Below are positions 9,558-20,735 of a stretch of DNA of 64,000 bases, piece after piece. The notes under the pieces were generated by a model. It had not been told where the DNA came from. It ran no database searches and worked only from the letters and a program-made list of their open reading frames with translations. The stretch is from Isoetes taiwanensis (taxonomy: Eukaryota > Streptophyta > Lycopodiopsida > Isoetales > Isoetaceae). Position numbers and translations under genes: made by a program. Numbering within the stretch: position 1 is the first letter of the stretch; each line of letters opens with the position of its first letter. The stretch is taken from assembly GCA_021234155.1 (NCBI GenBank), contig JAJEKV010000011.1, forward strand, positions 2,189,888-2,253,887. Direction: 5' to 3'.

Positions 9558-12550
9558 CTAGAAAGTGTGACACTCATCCTCAACAGCTCCCATCTGGCAG
9601 CACTGACAAACCCTATCATGACATGGCTCCCCAATCCATCGACCTGTCTCAATCCGAAGATGGTGGGCACCTGTGCGAATGGAGGCGATATGCCTGCGCT
9701 TTTTCATGGGCAGATGTGAACGTAGGTAGCTCTGTGGGCCTCGTTCTAATGTGGGATTTATGTGCTGCTTGTAATGTGTTGTTTTGACTTGCTCTAGGGC
9801 CCAGGAATCCCAAAGCTTGCTTGAGAAACAAGCATCAAGGTAACATCTCAGGCTGTCGCGATCTGCCTCTGTTTCTACCTGGATGCATGTGCTCCTGGAC
9901 ATTCCATCTAGTTAGCCACTGCACTCTTTTATCCTTCCAACAATTCTTGAGTCGTTGCAGTCCCATTGCCACTGTATAAGCCAAGTGCGGTAGACGATCA
10001 TCATCCATGTTTACCACCTTCTGGAAATAGACGATGTGTCTATCAAGGGCCGCTAGTGGCAGGAAACCTGTCTCCTGCAACAAAATTTGATATGGGACCG
10101 TGGATTTCACTCCAAGTGCCCGTGCTAAGAAGGCCTTCTGCACCTGTTCTAAGTCGCTCCAAGTAGCAAGGAACACCACTGGGCCCCAGACTTCAACCCC
10201 GTACAAAAGAACGGGCTCTATCAATACCCTGAACAGATGTGCCTGATGTCCCCAATCATAAATTATGCTCTGTGGTTATTGTTCTGCATTGCATAAAGTG
10301 CTTTCCAGCCTGCTGCTACACGCAATCTTATGGAGTGTAGAAGGAAACCCCACTCTCAGATACTTGTAGGTGGGTGTCACCTCCACTTGTTGCCCTCGAT
10401 AAGTGAATGAAGGGGGCCTTGGATGGCGCGAGGATGAGATTAGGACCACCTTAGTCTTGGCCAGATTGACGTTCATGTCTGTGGCCTGGCAGAATGTATC
10501 CAAAGCATCTAGGTGAGACTGCATATCCTCTGGAGTGTGAGCTAAGAGGTCAACATCATCTGCATAGATGAGTTGCCTGATGCAAAAGTTAGGTCCCGCC
10601 ATCCCCATTGTCCATGAGCCAGTGTTCCAACTGGTCAATGTACAGACCAAACAATGTTGGGGAAAGAGGACATCCCTGACAGACCCCAATACTGCTAGTG
10701 AATGGTTGTCCCGTCATCCGCATCTGACCTGAACAACTCTCGTACAACCTGTATACTGCATTTTGCATATCCACAGGAATCTCAAGTTGCCGCAATCTTT
10801 CCCATAATTTTTCCCGAGGCACAGTGTCAAAAGCCTTCGCAAAGTCAACAAAGCAACAATACAGGTCTGGCCGACGGTTTCTGCTATCCTCAACCAAAGT
10901 CCTCAATGTGAAGATATGATCAATGGTTGAATGTCGGGGTCTGAACCCTGTTTGCGTGAGAGCTCGCACACCTGTTGCTTCTGCCCACCTGGTCAGCTGT
11001 TGCTCAATAATGCCAGCTAGCAGTTTGGCAAACACCGAACTGACCATGATTGTTCGGTAATTGGTTGGACTATGTGGATCTCCTGCTTGTAAATGGGGAC
11101 AACTATGCTTGTGGTCCACTGCTGGGGGAATCCTTCCTGTAGTGCTTTGTTGAACATAGCGGCTAGGACTGGTACCATAGGCTCCCCTGCCCACTTGAGC
11201 AACTCTGCCTGCATACCATCCAGGTCCGTTGCTTTCCCATTGGCCAAATGCTGCAGACCCTGGGTGGTAACGTACACAGCACTAAAGTGCTCGGTCTGGT
11301 GAATATGATGAGTGTGGAGCATGGAATGGTGCATGGTGTGGTGTGGTATTCTAATGTCGGACCATTCTGTGGGCGTATGAGTGCTCGTGTCCCTTGAGGA
11401 TCATAGAGTTGCTGCAAGTATTGTTCCCACTGCTCATTAGTGATGCTCCCATAGGCTGGGCCAGCTTTCGAAGAACCTTGTGCCAAAAGGTTCTAGGATG
11501 GCTTTTCAACATGTAAAACATTTCCCTTTGATGACATGCAATGTACTGAAAGCACGATACTGTGTGGTGGCATGTGGGCACATTGCAGGATCTGTGATCT
11601 GGCAGAGCCGGCATTTGTATTCCTTACACTCAGCATCAAACCACCGATTACGCGAGAATGTTGCAGTCCCTGTGATACTTCTGGGGCATGCTATCCCAAA
11701 ACATCTTTCTGCGACAGTACCAAGTAGCTCAATCAGCTGACCCGCTTGCTGCTCTAGCGTGGGGGCCTGCAAAATTCCTGAAAGGTCATCTATGAGCATA
11801 TCAGCATAATCCTTTGCCTGCTCATAATCCAATCGCAAGTGAGGTATACGAGGAGCTGTCGTAGAAGGGGTTCTAGCAGCCTGCCAAGCCAACTGCAGGT
11901 AGAGTGGAAGGTGATTTGAGTCGGTCTCCTCATCTCTACTGTCTGTGCCTACCCGAAAGTGGTTGATCAAATGTACATCCTGCTCAGCGATTAATAGATA
12001 GTCCACCACACTAGATCCTCCACCTTGATTCTCTTGTCTGCAGGTGCACTTACAGGAGGAAGGCCACCGTGCCAGGCCATTACAAATTATCAAGTCAAAG
12101 ACACCACATAACTGCCTGCCAAAGCGCGTGACCTGACTATCATCTCATGTTCGTGGCCAAGCCGCCTCCGCGGGGCGCAGCTGTAACACATCCTGAGCCA
12201 AAGGATCAAGTCTCATGGGCTGCTCTACTCCTGTCCGTGCATTGAAGTCCCCAAGGAGTACCACACTACCCAACTGTCTATGTTGCTGTATGTCATCATA
12301 TAGATCGACATATGGAGCTAGCCTGTCCACATCTGAGTGGGCATGGTAAAAGTTGCTTTCTGCATGTAAAAGTAGCAAGCAGCCAAGAAGAGAGTGTTGC
12401 CACTACAATTCTGCACCCGCACCCACAAGTATCGGTTGTGTCTGTCAATCTTGTGCAGGAAGACCGACTGTGCCAAAGACTCCCGGTAATAACATGACAC
12501 CACCTCCATGTCCCCTCTTGCATGTTCAACTATTGAAGACTGAGAAATGT
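9558..12550 (-). pseudogene. LINE ORF2: APE-type endonuclease and reverse transcriptase, broken
   Basis: The N-terminal part is an APE-like endonuclease with LLGDFNAR (about 12,260) and the SNH catalytic-type motif in DSNHLPLY (about 11,930). The reverse transcriptase shows motif A FVDFAKAFDTVP, motif B GVCQGCPLSPTLFGLY and motif C YADDVDLLA (about 10,560). The 3' end has a Cys/His-rich stretch (about 9,560-9,640). The frame breaks at least five times, at about 12,300, 12,100, 11,500-11,350, 11,190-11,020 and 10,640. The family uses target-primed reverse transcription; this copy cannot do so as written. Confidence 0.85.
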
Positions 12551-12705
12551 TGATAGCCTAGAAGATCGGGTAGCCTATGTCCTGCGTGCTCCCATGTCTC
12601 CATGAGGAAGATGAGATCCATATCTGCAGCAACAGAGTTGAGACTATCCCCCTTTTGCCATGGGAAACCTTAACAATTCCAGGAGACCACCCGAAGGCAC
12701 ATTCC

Positions 12706-13690
12706 CTATTTGTTAGTAGGAGAGGCATGCGCAGATTGAGTTGTGGGGGAAGAGTGGGAAGCGGTAGCAGACTGAGTCATGCGGACAGAGTGAGAAGCAG
12801 TAGGGGTTGGGGCAGAGTGAGAAGCAGTAGGAGTTGGGGTGGCATATGACTGAGGAGTAGTGGCAGTGGCAGCAGGGCGTGGGGCTGGAGCAGACGGTAG
12901 AGCATGATCAGAGGAGGTGGGGGCTACAGCTGAATGGCCCGCAGGGTCTGCAGCAACATTCGGTGAGCAGAAAATGTGCATCTTGCCTCGAACTAGCCCC
13001 GCAGCTCCTCCTTGATAGCGGATACCTCGAACCTTGGTGAGCTCAGGCCTGCGGGACTCTTGTGGCGCTGCGGTGAGGCCTCGGTCCACATACAAGGATG
13101 TTCCCTTCAATTGCTTGCCCTGGCGCAGTATGGCATCCCGTACTTGCATATCTGCTATGAATATGTCAATACGGTTGTAGGCAGAACATCGAGCACCATG
13201 ACGGCTGGCTCGAGCAATGTGTACAAGCCTAGGCAATGTCATACGATTGATGATCGATCTGCATCTGGAGTCGGTGAATGAGATTCTCTCCCTCTTCTTC
13301 TGGCAAATCACCAAATTATGAGCTCTCCGTCTGCGTTCACTAAGTTCACGTGGATCAACATTTGCTGGGACAGCATGTACTGGCTGATGTCTGTGAGTTG
13401 AAGGCGCTGTCTGGTGTCCATGAACAGGAGGATCCTGTTGGCGTAGAGGGAATGGTGAAGTAGGGCGTCGTGGTGCCTGCCTAGATTGACTTCGCATGGG
13501 TCCTTGAGCATGCGTGGCAGCTGAGGTGCCAGAGATTGCCTCCCCACGGCCGAGGCTCGGCTCTATTGGAATTGTTTCAAATTGCCCAACTCGTATACAC
13601 AATTTTGCAAGGCCTCGTGTGCATTGGCAGGGAGTCCTTTCTCCTGTTGGATTGTAGCTTCTCGTAGCTCGTGTACCTCTTGCTCTTGAA
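12706..13690 (-). CDS. LINE ORF1 C-terminal half
   Basis: An open frame of 298 codons on the minus strand. The middle (residues about 95-190) is basic and globular with SERRRRAHNLVICQKKRE. The last 80 residues are a low-complexity Ala/Pro/Ser/Thr tail with repeats of PTPTASHSA. It resembles the RNA-binding ORF1 product of LINEs in composition and position. A second short frame upstream (13,690-13,572) continues the coiled coil encoded at 42,482-43,251; a TAG separates it from this frame. Confidence 0.65.
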
Positions 13691-13698
13691 CAAGGGAA
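13691..13698. repeat. Left target-site duplication CAAGGGAA
   Basis: Exact 8-base match to 42,474-42,481, immediately outside the CAGGG terminus on each side. Eight bases is the standard hAT superfamily duplication length. Confidence 0.93.
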
Positions 13699-13907
13699 CA
13701 GGGATAGGTTCTGTACGTATGAAATTATTTTTTCAGACGTATAAAGTCCAAAAATACATATTTTTGGGAAAAATACGTATTTTTCGTATTTAATACTCGC
13801 CGGCCGGAAAAAAAAAATTTCGCGTAAGCGAAACCTTCAGTTTCGCTTACGCGAAACTTTTTTCGCGTAAGCGAATGCAAAAATTCAAAAAAAAAAAAAA
13901 AAAAAAA
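13699..13907. repeat. Left arm of the hAT-like element with a perfect hairpin
   Basis: Contains the 13-bp terminus, multiple ATACGTAT-type motifs up to about 13,800, then a perfect palindrome: TTTCGCGTAAGCGAAAC (13,818-13,834), 5-base loop, and its complement (13,840-13,856). Another half copy follows, then a 22-base A-run at the junction with the retroelement array. Confidence 0.85.
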
Positions 13908-14928
13908 CCCGGTCGAAACTAGCCTAGACCTCGGCCATACTAGCATCGACATCAATCAAGGTCAATCCCTTATATTGTCTTATCATCCTGATCTTGTCTA
14001 GGCATATGACAATATCAGTGCCAAAAATCATAGGTCCAAATATGCCTTTACTATTTTTATCCCGTCTGTAATCGAATCCAGCCCCCAATCTCATGCTAGG
14101 GCTAATATTTGGTCAGAAAGTCTACTGACTATTGTAACATCATATCGAACCATATTCCTGGATATTAAACTTATAAATTCACTGTTACAACAAAGTACCA
14201 GTATTTTTCTAAGTCTTACTGCCTATAAGAAAACTATTATTGGTCATCCTCCCCAGGACCACCTATTTTAAATGATGGACCATGTATAATGCCTTTTCAT
14301 TCATGCTATCATATGTTAAACTTAGACAGTTAGTTACTGTTTTTGAATATGTCATTCAAGTGCCTACATATTCTGAGTTCTTTGTTACTTGTTATTTCAA
14401 ACTAGAACATCCCTGTTTGTAGTATGTAAAGCCATTAACATTTTCTCAGAATATCAACCTTAATTTTCAAGCAGTTATACATCAGCATGACCTACTGGAA
14501 ATATTAAATCAGAGCATACATTGAAATATGACATTATTGCATGCATATGGATCCAATAGAGTGTATCAAAACTATATCTCATAAAACTTCAATATGTAAT
14601 GTTTAAAGATAGCATCTTAGAGACCATTGCCAAAACATGTTCTGGAAAAGCATTTCAAAATTTTCCAGAAAGTTTGCCACGAAAAACCAGCCTTAATGTA
14701 TCTTTATCAGTATTATAGTTTCAGGCTTTTTGACTTATATAACCGTAATAAGCATAATGTAAAACAGAGTAACTGGAACTTTTTACCATGTAGTCTTCTA
14801 GACATATAAACTTTCACATCTTGGACATAGAAGTAACTTTGCAATCTTCTTTTTTTTTTTTTTTCACGTTTTTAACTCTCAGATTCATCACGTAACTGCA
14901 ACTTGGACAACAGAAAGCACAAAGGGAA

Positions 14929-15018
14929 GAGATTACCCGTACCTGCAGCCAATCAATACAATGTTAGCCAAAAAATTGGGTGACATTGCAAGGGCCAAAA
15001 GGTACCTTGGGTAATCTC
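14929..15018. ncRNA. Candidate structured RNA, type 1 copy 1
   Basis: A 90-nt stem-loop. Outer stem GAGATTACCC/GGGTAATCTC (14,929-14,938 with 15,009-15,018), second stem GTACCT/AGGTAC (14,939-14,944 with 15,000-15,005), and an inner ACAATGT/ACATTGC pair. Copies are at 21,760-21,849 and, damaged, 28,615-28,703. In type 2 units the outer stem is a different sequence that still pairs, GAGAAGCC/GGCTTCTC. The strand acting as RNA is unknown; the element's ORFs are on minus. On that strand the segment could also be a short exon (PKVPFGPC) ending at a donor, CTGCAG|GTACGGG. No known ribozyme core matches. Confidence 0.55.
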
Positions 15019-15401
15019 GGCTTATGGCCTGTTACCCTTTGTACCTTTTGTCCAAGCAAAGCATGAGTAAACTAATCCAAATATATGAAACATTTTGTTA
15101 AGAAAAATTTAAAAGACGATTATGAACGGATAGCTCAAACACATGCATGTAGAAATCAGATCTTATAAAGACCTAAATGGTAATATGAGGCCACTCTCAT
15201 TGTGTAAAGGGAACCCCTCAAAGTATATATTCCCTTGAACTGTTACTTGGAATATTTAAGAAATATAGGTTTAATACCTGTAAATCTTCTTGATCAGACC
15301 CAGCGTCCACTTCTGGTTGTGTTTCAGGCACGAATCCATCAGGTCCTTCTTTAGGATAATTGTTATTGTTCCTAGGCATCTTTGATCCAGAATAAAACTG
15401 C

Positions 15402-15773
15402 CTATTGCCTCCATGTGCTTCCCCTTTCCTCTTTTACGTGCCATTTTGGTTTAGCCGAAATGCCAAAGGATAATTCTGAGAGATTCGGGCTTTCAAAGCA
15501 ACTCAAGCATTCTTTTCTCGCATCGAACTGGCGTTCCAGCTCCTTCTCACACTCAGAACCTGAGCTAAAGAATTGGCCGTCTGTGTCATATTCCATGAGT
15601 CTTTTAGTAGACTTTTGTAACCCTAAAAGCAAAAGCCCGGGAAAAATGAAGAACTTGAGTGCTCTAACTAGCGTCCACTGTATTGGCATGCATAAAATCC
15701 CCAAGATTATTCGGCCATCGCTATCCACAGCAGATGTCTTTACTAAAGCTGCCTTGCTAAAAGTCTTTGCCAT
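15402..15773 (-). pseudogene. ORF D exon, U1 copy (frameshifted)
   Basis: Starts MAKTFSKAALVKT as in unit 2 but leaves frame near 15,535, where unit 2 has tctgcacgaactgg and U1 has a longer, altered string. The rest of the exon (QPEVDAGSDQEDLQ then donor) is readable in another frame down to about 15,280. See the unit 2 entry. Confidence 0.6.
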
Positions 15774-16302
15774 TTTTCTTACTAAAAGATCTGTAAGGGA
15801 GAGTAAGTCTTACCGTGTAAACGGTACCCTGTCTGTCAGTGACGTGTAGTTCAGAGCTGAAGGACAAGCGCCATTGCCTTTTAGGGTTCTAGGCAACCCG
15901 TGTGAATTATCTGCTCCCGTATGTTAGGTTAATACAATCTCACCCGTACATATTGCTTAAATATCAACAATAGTAAAGCGTATTCTAATGTCATGTAAAT
16001 GTATATTTTTATTTTACAACACCAATGTGAGTTCTATCTTCCTAAATCCCCATAAGTAAATTTCCTTTTCACATTCTAGGAGAATTCCAAATGCATCTAT
16101 ATTCTTTAAGTGTCTCTTCAAAAACCATAGCCAGAACTGATCTCTATCTTTCTCATGGTATAATGTGCAATTACTGGTAATGAGAATGCACTAAACATCT
16201 ATTGTTACAGATTCACTAGTATACCCTTTTTTTTAAGGAATTTTTTAAAAAAAATCCTGCCACCTACCGTAGGTAGGGATATGGCCTCAAGCATATGTAA
16301 GT

Positions 16303-16339
16303 CTGTAAACTAAGGGAGGGCTGACCCCTACGTTTACAG
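16303..16339. ncRNA. Hairpin upstream of ORF D, type 1
   Basis: CTGTAAAC and GTTTACAG close a stem whose inner part pairs TAAGGGAGGG with CCCCTA around a CTGA loop. It is next to a palindrome CACCTACCGTAGGTAGGG (16,261-16,278) and an A-run. At the homologous place in type 2 (38,611-38,629) TAGGGGT/ACCCCTA pairs around GGCAG. The retained pairing suggests a structural role in the RNA or DNA of this element family. Confidence 0.45.
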
Positions 16340-16415
16340 TAGAGGCCAACCCGTCCCTATACTTTTTTGAAACACCCAGATGATCTCAAGAGATAAAAAA
16401 AATTTTATTACCTGG

Positions 16416-17252
16416 TTAAATACGTTTGCAGATTTCTTGTATCAGCACTGTTGTGTCATATTTCAAGCCTGGAAACTCTCCATTTTGTATGTATTGTACT
16501 ACCTTTCTTTTAATTCCTTTGTAATCAAACCCGTTGCTGATGAAACTTTCCATAAGATGTACAATATCATGGGCTGCAGTCATGGGTCTGGAGTTCACAT
16601 ACATGTATGGAAGAATCTGTGATATGATTACATTTCGTGCTTGGTGGTATGGCCTGCAACTGTCTGCATGTACAAATTTGATGGCTTTAAATGGAAGTAT
16701 ATCTCTCTTGTCATATCTTGTAGTCTGGTAAACGCCCCTTGCTTTATTGAATATCTCGATTACAAGGTTGAGAAAGTTAGCCTTGTATCCGAATGAACTG
16801 TCACCTATCAGTCCATTTTTCCATTGTGTCTCCTCTTTAATCCCAATCTTGCTTAGGTCATAGATTTGGATCATCTCTTTATTATTGGGTAATATATCTC
16901 CAAGGAAATGCCTGATGACTGGGCAGTTAATAGCTAAGAGGTCATCCATATAATGAAAGGTATTCATGAACTGCTTAATCTCTTGGTATCTCCCATGGTT
17001 GGCTAGATTTTTAATAAAGGATACTTCATACCAGGCCAAGTACAGATTACACCAACATGGGCTGCAAGAGAAGCCCATGGGTATTCCACAGACCTGTTTC
17101 CATATCTTATTGCCTAGACTGATATAACAGTTAGTTAAAAGCCAAACGTTTAGTTTAACAAATTTGCTAGCTCCAAGGAATGTCCAACATTTCCCTTGTG
17201 GCGTGTATTTAAACCATTTGGCTATATATGATCCGTCTATATTTTTCTTCAC
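16416..17252 (-). CDS. ORF C, U1: Penelope-like reverse transcriptase, catalytic part
   Basis: About 278 codons, equal to unit 2 ORF C except for a few changes (for example FHYMDD here, FRYMDD in unit 2). Motif B region GIPMGFSCSPCWCNLY and motif C YMDDLLAI are intact. It lies in the +1 frame relative to ORF B, with an overlap of about 45 bp. The stop TAA is followed directly by a splice-donor-like CCAG|GTAATA. Confidence 0.8.
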   Translation of the reverse strand: MKKNIDGSYIAKWFKYTPQGKCWTFLGASKFVKLNVWLLTNCYISLGNKIWKQVCGIPMGFSCSPCWCNLYLAWYEVSFIKNLANHGRYQEIKQFMNTFHYMDDLLAINCPVIRHFLGDILPNNKEMIQIYDLSKIGIKEETQWKNGLIGDSSFGYKANFLNLVIEIFNKARGVYQTTRYDKRDILPFKAIKFVHADSCRPYHQARNVIISQILPYMYVNSRPMTAAHDIVHLMESFISNGFDYKGIKRKVVQYIQNGEFPGLKYDTTVLIQEICKRI

Positions 17253-18480
17253 CCATAGCTTGCCTTTTGTTTTTTTCTTTCATATGTTTCCAGGTAGTAT
17301 CTGTAACCAGCTTTATAATGTGGCATATTCCAGAATCACCATTTAAAGGTATGCTCTCGTACCAGCGTGTAATGTCTGCCACAAACACTTCATTGATATT
17401 GCTTGGTAAATTCAGGACCACATCATAAATGGATTCCACCATCCAATTACAGTTCACTTTTCCTGGAATTAATGTGCATATTCTGTCACATAAAGCCTTA
17501 GTAATTTCTGGCCAGATCTCAATGATATTGTTTAGTCCTGCAGTGATAATTTTAGAAATCTCAGTAAATACTGTACCATGAGCGTTTGTAATCCATCTGT
17601 AGTCATGTTTATGTGCCTTATAGACTCCAAGTAGATATGGTAAGCTGTCTGATTCAATACTAATGTTTCCCACCATATTGAGGATGTCAGACTGTATCAT
17701 GGATTTAATTACTCCACTTGCCATGTCAATCGCAAGGAAATCAGCACTGTCCAGCCTTTGTTTGGCCATGGTTCTAACATGAGAAGGGCAAATGAATGAT
17801 GGGTTATTAGTAGCCTTATCTAATCCAGCTATGTAGAAGTTTTTGCATAGCCATAAAAGGTTATTAGTAACCGATGGGTCATTAAAGGGAAAACATCTAG
17901 TGGCGTCAGATTTGTAAGCTTCCCTAATACTTTCGGATGCTTTATTCCAAATCTCCATCTTAATCCTTTCTTTGTCTGTCTCATCAATGTTTGAGTATTT
18001 AAATCTGTGTACTTCAAAGATAGCATCTGCAGTTCTGTAAAGATCTTCCTTAAACTCCTTTAAGTCAAGGCATTTATCAGGGATATGGTTAAGACCTTTT
18101 TTGAAAAGGTTTCGAAGAGTTTTGTTATGGATTATCCCAAGGTCTGTAGTCCTGACATGTCCAATTCTAGGGTCAACATACTGAGTCAGCGTAGGGTTTG
18201 AACAAGGACATGCAGCCAGTCTGTCATCTGCAAAAGTGAGGAATGGTTGGTAGCATATATCTATAAGGTTTTCTGTATATCTCCAACCGAACATTGTATC
18301 TTCCATTATTTCTGAACCAATAGCCCCTAGACTATTGTTGAACACCTCTGAAAAGATCTTAGGGACGCATATGTGGTCTAATATTTTAGACAGGAATGTG
18401 CAATGCACTATTTTCTTTTTGTTCTTCGTCATCCCACTGCTAAGGTGTCTTCTTCCCAAGCAGTCTTTGCTGATGCTTCT
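17209..18480 (-). CDS. ORF B, U1: N-terminal and finger part of the reverse transcriptase
   Basis: Same product as unit 2 ORF B with few differences (for example DLYRTAD for DLSETAD, TRWYES for TRCYES). Motif A FVADITRWYESIP keeps its catalytic Asp. The open frame has no ATG at its 5' end; an acceptor (ataacag) at about 18,481 suggests that it is a spliced exon. Confidence 0.75.
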   Translation of the reverse strand, partial: RSISKDCLGRRHLSSGMTKNKKKIVHCTFLSKILDHICVPKIFSEVFNNSLGAIGSEIMEDTMFGWRYTENLIDICYQPFLTFADDRLAACPCSNPTLTQYVDPRIGHVRTTDLGIIHNKTLRNLFKKGLNHIPDKCLDLKEFKEDLYRTADAIFEVHRFKYSNIDETDKERIKMEIWNKASESIREAYKSDATRCFPFNDPSVTNNLLWLCKNFYIAGLDKATNNPSFICPSHVRTMAKQRLDSADFLAIDMASGVIKSMIQSDILNMVGNISIESDSLPYLLGVYKAHKHDYRWITNAHGTVFTEISKIITAGLNNIIEIWPEITKALCDRICTLIPGKVNCNWMVESIYDVVLNLPSNINEVFVADITRWYESIPLNGDSGICHIIKLVTDTTWKHMKEKNKRQAMGEEKYRRIIYSQMV

Positions 18481-18816
18481 CTGTTATAGACACAAATCAG
18501 GTTAATCCCCCAAAAAAAATAATCTATGTCTGCTCAGCAAACCAAGTTGAGCAGTGTATGTTTAAGCCAAGTGGCATATCCTTGTGTCATATCCTCAAAT
18601 AAATTTGGATAGACCCCAAGCCCAACTTTCCTGAGACACTCATGTCGAGATAGTATTCCAAATTATCTTTGGGTAAAAGCCAGGTTAAATGGTATTTTTA
18701 TGTATCACAATTGGTATTTTAATGTATATTTAAACCTATTGCATGCATGATATATTTCCAAAGCAAGAGCTCAAATGAAAAAATAGAAAAAATTGAATTG
18801 ATGAGTTGGAGGTACC

Positions 18817-20347
18817 TTATTTCTGAAAATCTAACTTGGATCCCATGATATTATTTTTGATGTCAGCATCATCTGGTTTTCGTTTTGTAACAGATTGCTC
18901 CATGTCAATGGGGCTGGCAATGCACTCCACAGAAGCAGTATCCATGCTGGTAGTGACTTTAGATTGAGGTGCAGAGGTAATACGTGGTACACTAGCCACG
19001 CTCTGAATACTGTTAGAAATGCTGGTTCTAGCCTTTCTTGGAAATCTCCTGCTGCTAGTACTGGCTGTAGCCTCCATGGCCTTCAAGAATTCAATGTTTT
19101 TAATGGTTTTCTCGCAAATAATATTCATTTTGCATCTGGGCTTTGATATCATGAAATCAGCCCATGGGTCAACAGCTAGTTGGAATGTCATTTCAATCAG
19201 AGTCCCCCGAACTTTGAGGTAGGAGAAATAAGCCATGACACTGGTCTTGAGCTTGGTCATAATGAAGTTTCTGAAAGATACAAATTGCGCAGCCGCTGAC
19301 ATATCAGGGTATAACCCATCCAAATGGTTAAAGATATACCAAATACCGTGGTCTAACCAGGTCATGTTGTCACCACATTCCTTGTTCCTGCCTTTGATAG
19401 GATCACAAATGCATTTTAAGTAGGGGCACATGGTCCTCCATATCTTTTCGTTAAAAATCATTTCTCGACTTCGATGGGATACCATATGACCCTTTTGGCT
19501 AATGTACATGCTATCATTCTTGCTGCATTTTTTATCAAAGAACCTTGTATCAATGCATAGCTTGATTTGTTCCTTCTTGACAAGTTTTTCCATTTTTTCA
19601 AAGATTTTTAGCGACCACCGGTATCTTTGGGGTAATACCTCCGAGGATTTTCCATACTTCTGGGCTTATGGGTGCTAAAGCTCCATAGTTTTTGGTTCTC
19701 CATAACCCTTGGTTGCATAGAAATGCATCAGATTCCACAAGCCTAGCCGGTATGTAAGGGAATCTATGTGTATTCTGTAGGGTCAAGCTGAAATTCTGAC
19801 CTTCATTATTATTACCAGCACCACCATTCTCGTCGCTCAGTAGTGCTTTGTCATTTTCAGATAAAAGCATGTCACCAAAGGGATCTTCCTCTTCTGCCTC
19901 ATTGGTACTGCTTTGTTTATTGTTATGCACTAGTGTCTCACCCACTGGATATGAGGGTTTTATGTTGTTGCGTTTTTCCAATGCTGCCAGCCCAATAAAA
20001 AACTGTTTTTTGGCCTCATCTTCTTCACAGGTCCACTTGTATACCTTGTGTGGTAATGCTTCATATAATTCATTGATGTGTTCATATAACTTCTCACCGC
20101 TAAGCTTGTTAATCACAGGAATCTGCATAAACCATTCACTGAACCCCAAGTGAGCAACTGCAGAGCAATCCTCATCACCCCTTAAAGATTCCTTTTTCAA
20201 GATCATTTTATGTACTTCAAGGTCTTTGAGGCAGCACAAAATGGTTTGTACAGCTTTACTTGGGCATTCAATATTACTCCTGGCATAACCCAGAGCTTCC
20301 AATTCCTTGTTCCAAGTTGGTGCAATGACTGTGTTGTCATAGTCATC
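18817..20347 (-). pseudogene. ORF A, U1 copy, split by a frameshift
   Basis: Equals the 496-codon ORF A of unit 2 but broken into two frames (20,347-19,598 and 19,593-18,817). The break falls where unit 2 reads ttctgcagcatttttagcag and U1 lacks each CAG/CTG (ttcaaagatttttagcga). A second cluster of the same kind is at 19,440-19,490. The break may be a sequencing artefact. Confidence 0.7.
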
Positions 20348-20445
20348 CTATATACATTAAAAGACCAGTCAGTTTTGATAACAACATATTTAAATCATAT
20401 GAACCACTTTATATTGAAAATGGATGACCCAAGGACATAGATTAC

Positions 20446-20735
20446 ACTGGTTAAACCAATGAAATGAAATGTCTATAGTATCTTATCAGACTAAACTAGC
20501 TCAGACCTTAGCTCTAGCTAGCATAATCATCAAGTTAGGTCAATCCCCTCCTTGTATTATCATTCTGATGCTAGCTGTGGTGGGGCCAGATCAGTGCCAT
20601 AATCCAGGGGTCAAGTAGTTTATTTTCATAATTTAATAGCCTATGGACATCTCTTAAAATATTTACTGCCATATATTTCTGATTGACCTTAAGACATCTT
20701 GGCAATACTGGTTAAACCAATAAGATGAAATGTCT
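20446..20735 (-). repeat. Internal diverged copy of the element's 3' terminal segment
   Basis: Upstream (coding sense) of ORF A, a segment of about 290 bp repeats the unit junction in diverged form: cactggttaaaccaat then gaaatgtct, ctagctcagacc, and ggtcaatccc. The matching junction is at 20,709-20,830. Also present in unit 2 (27,280-27,570). Confidence 0.65.

Larger units (their letters stand above)
9213..13698 (-). mobile_element. LINE (non-LTR retrotransposon), 3' part
   Basis: This is the downstream 4.5 kb of a LINE transcribed on the minus strand: second half of ORF1 (about 13,690-12,706), ORF2 endonuclease (about 12,550-11,800), reverse transcriptase (about 11,600-10,250) and C-terminal region (to about 9,560). 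The 3' end is an (ATTCT)n tail at 9220-9238, not poly(A), unlike typical plant L1 elements. The 5' part lies 28.8 kb away at 42,474-43,700, split off by the inserted hAT-like element. Intact length would be about 5.7 kb. The clade cannot be settled from the sequence alone. Confidence 0.85.

Noticed and set aside
14929-15018. Hammerhead, twister or HDV ribozyme in the conserved hairpin
   Set aside because: No CUGANGA with a following GAAA, and no twister or HDV consensus in either strand. Reported only as an unclassified structured element.
16534-16731. Plus-strand open frames inside the type 1 units (also 14,627-14,809, 19,848-20,153 and copies)
   Set aside because: They recur because the units are tandem copies and lie opposite the RT, ORF A or non-coding R sequence. 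They have no domain and no codon pattern of their own.
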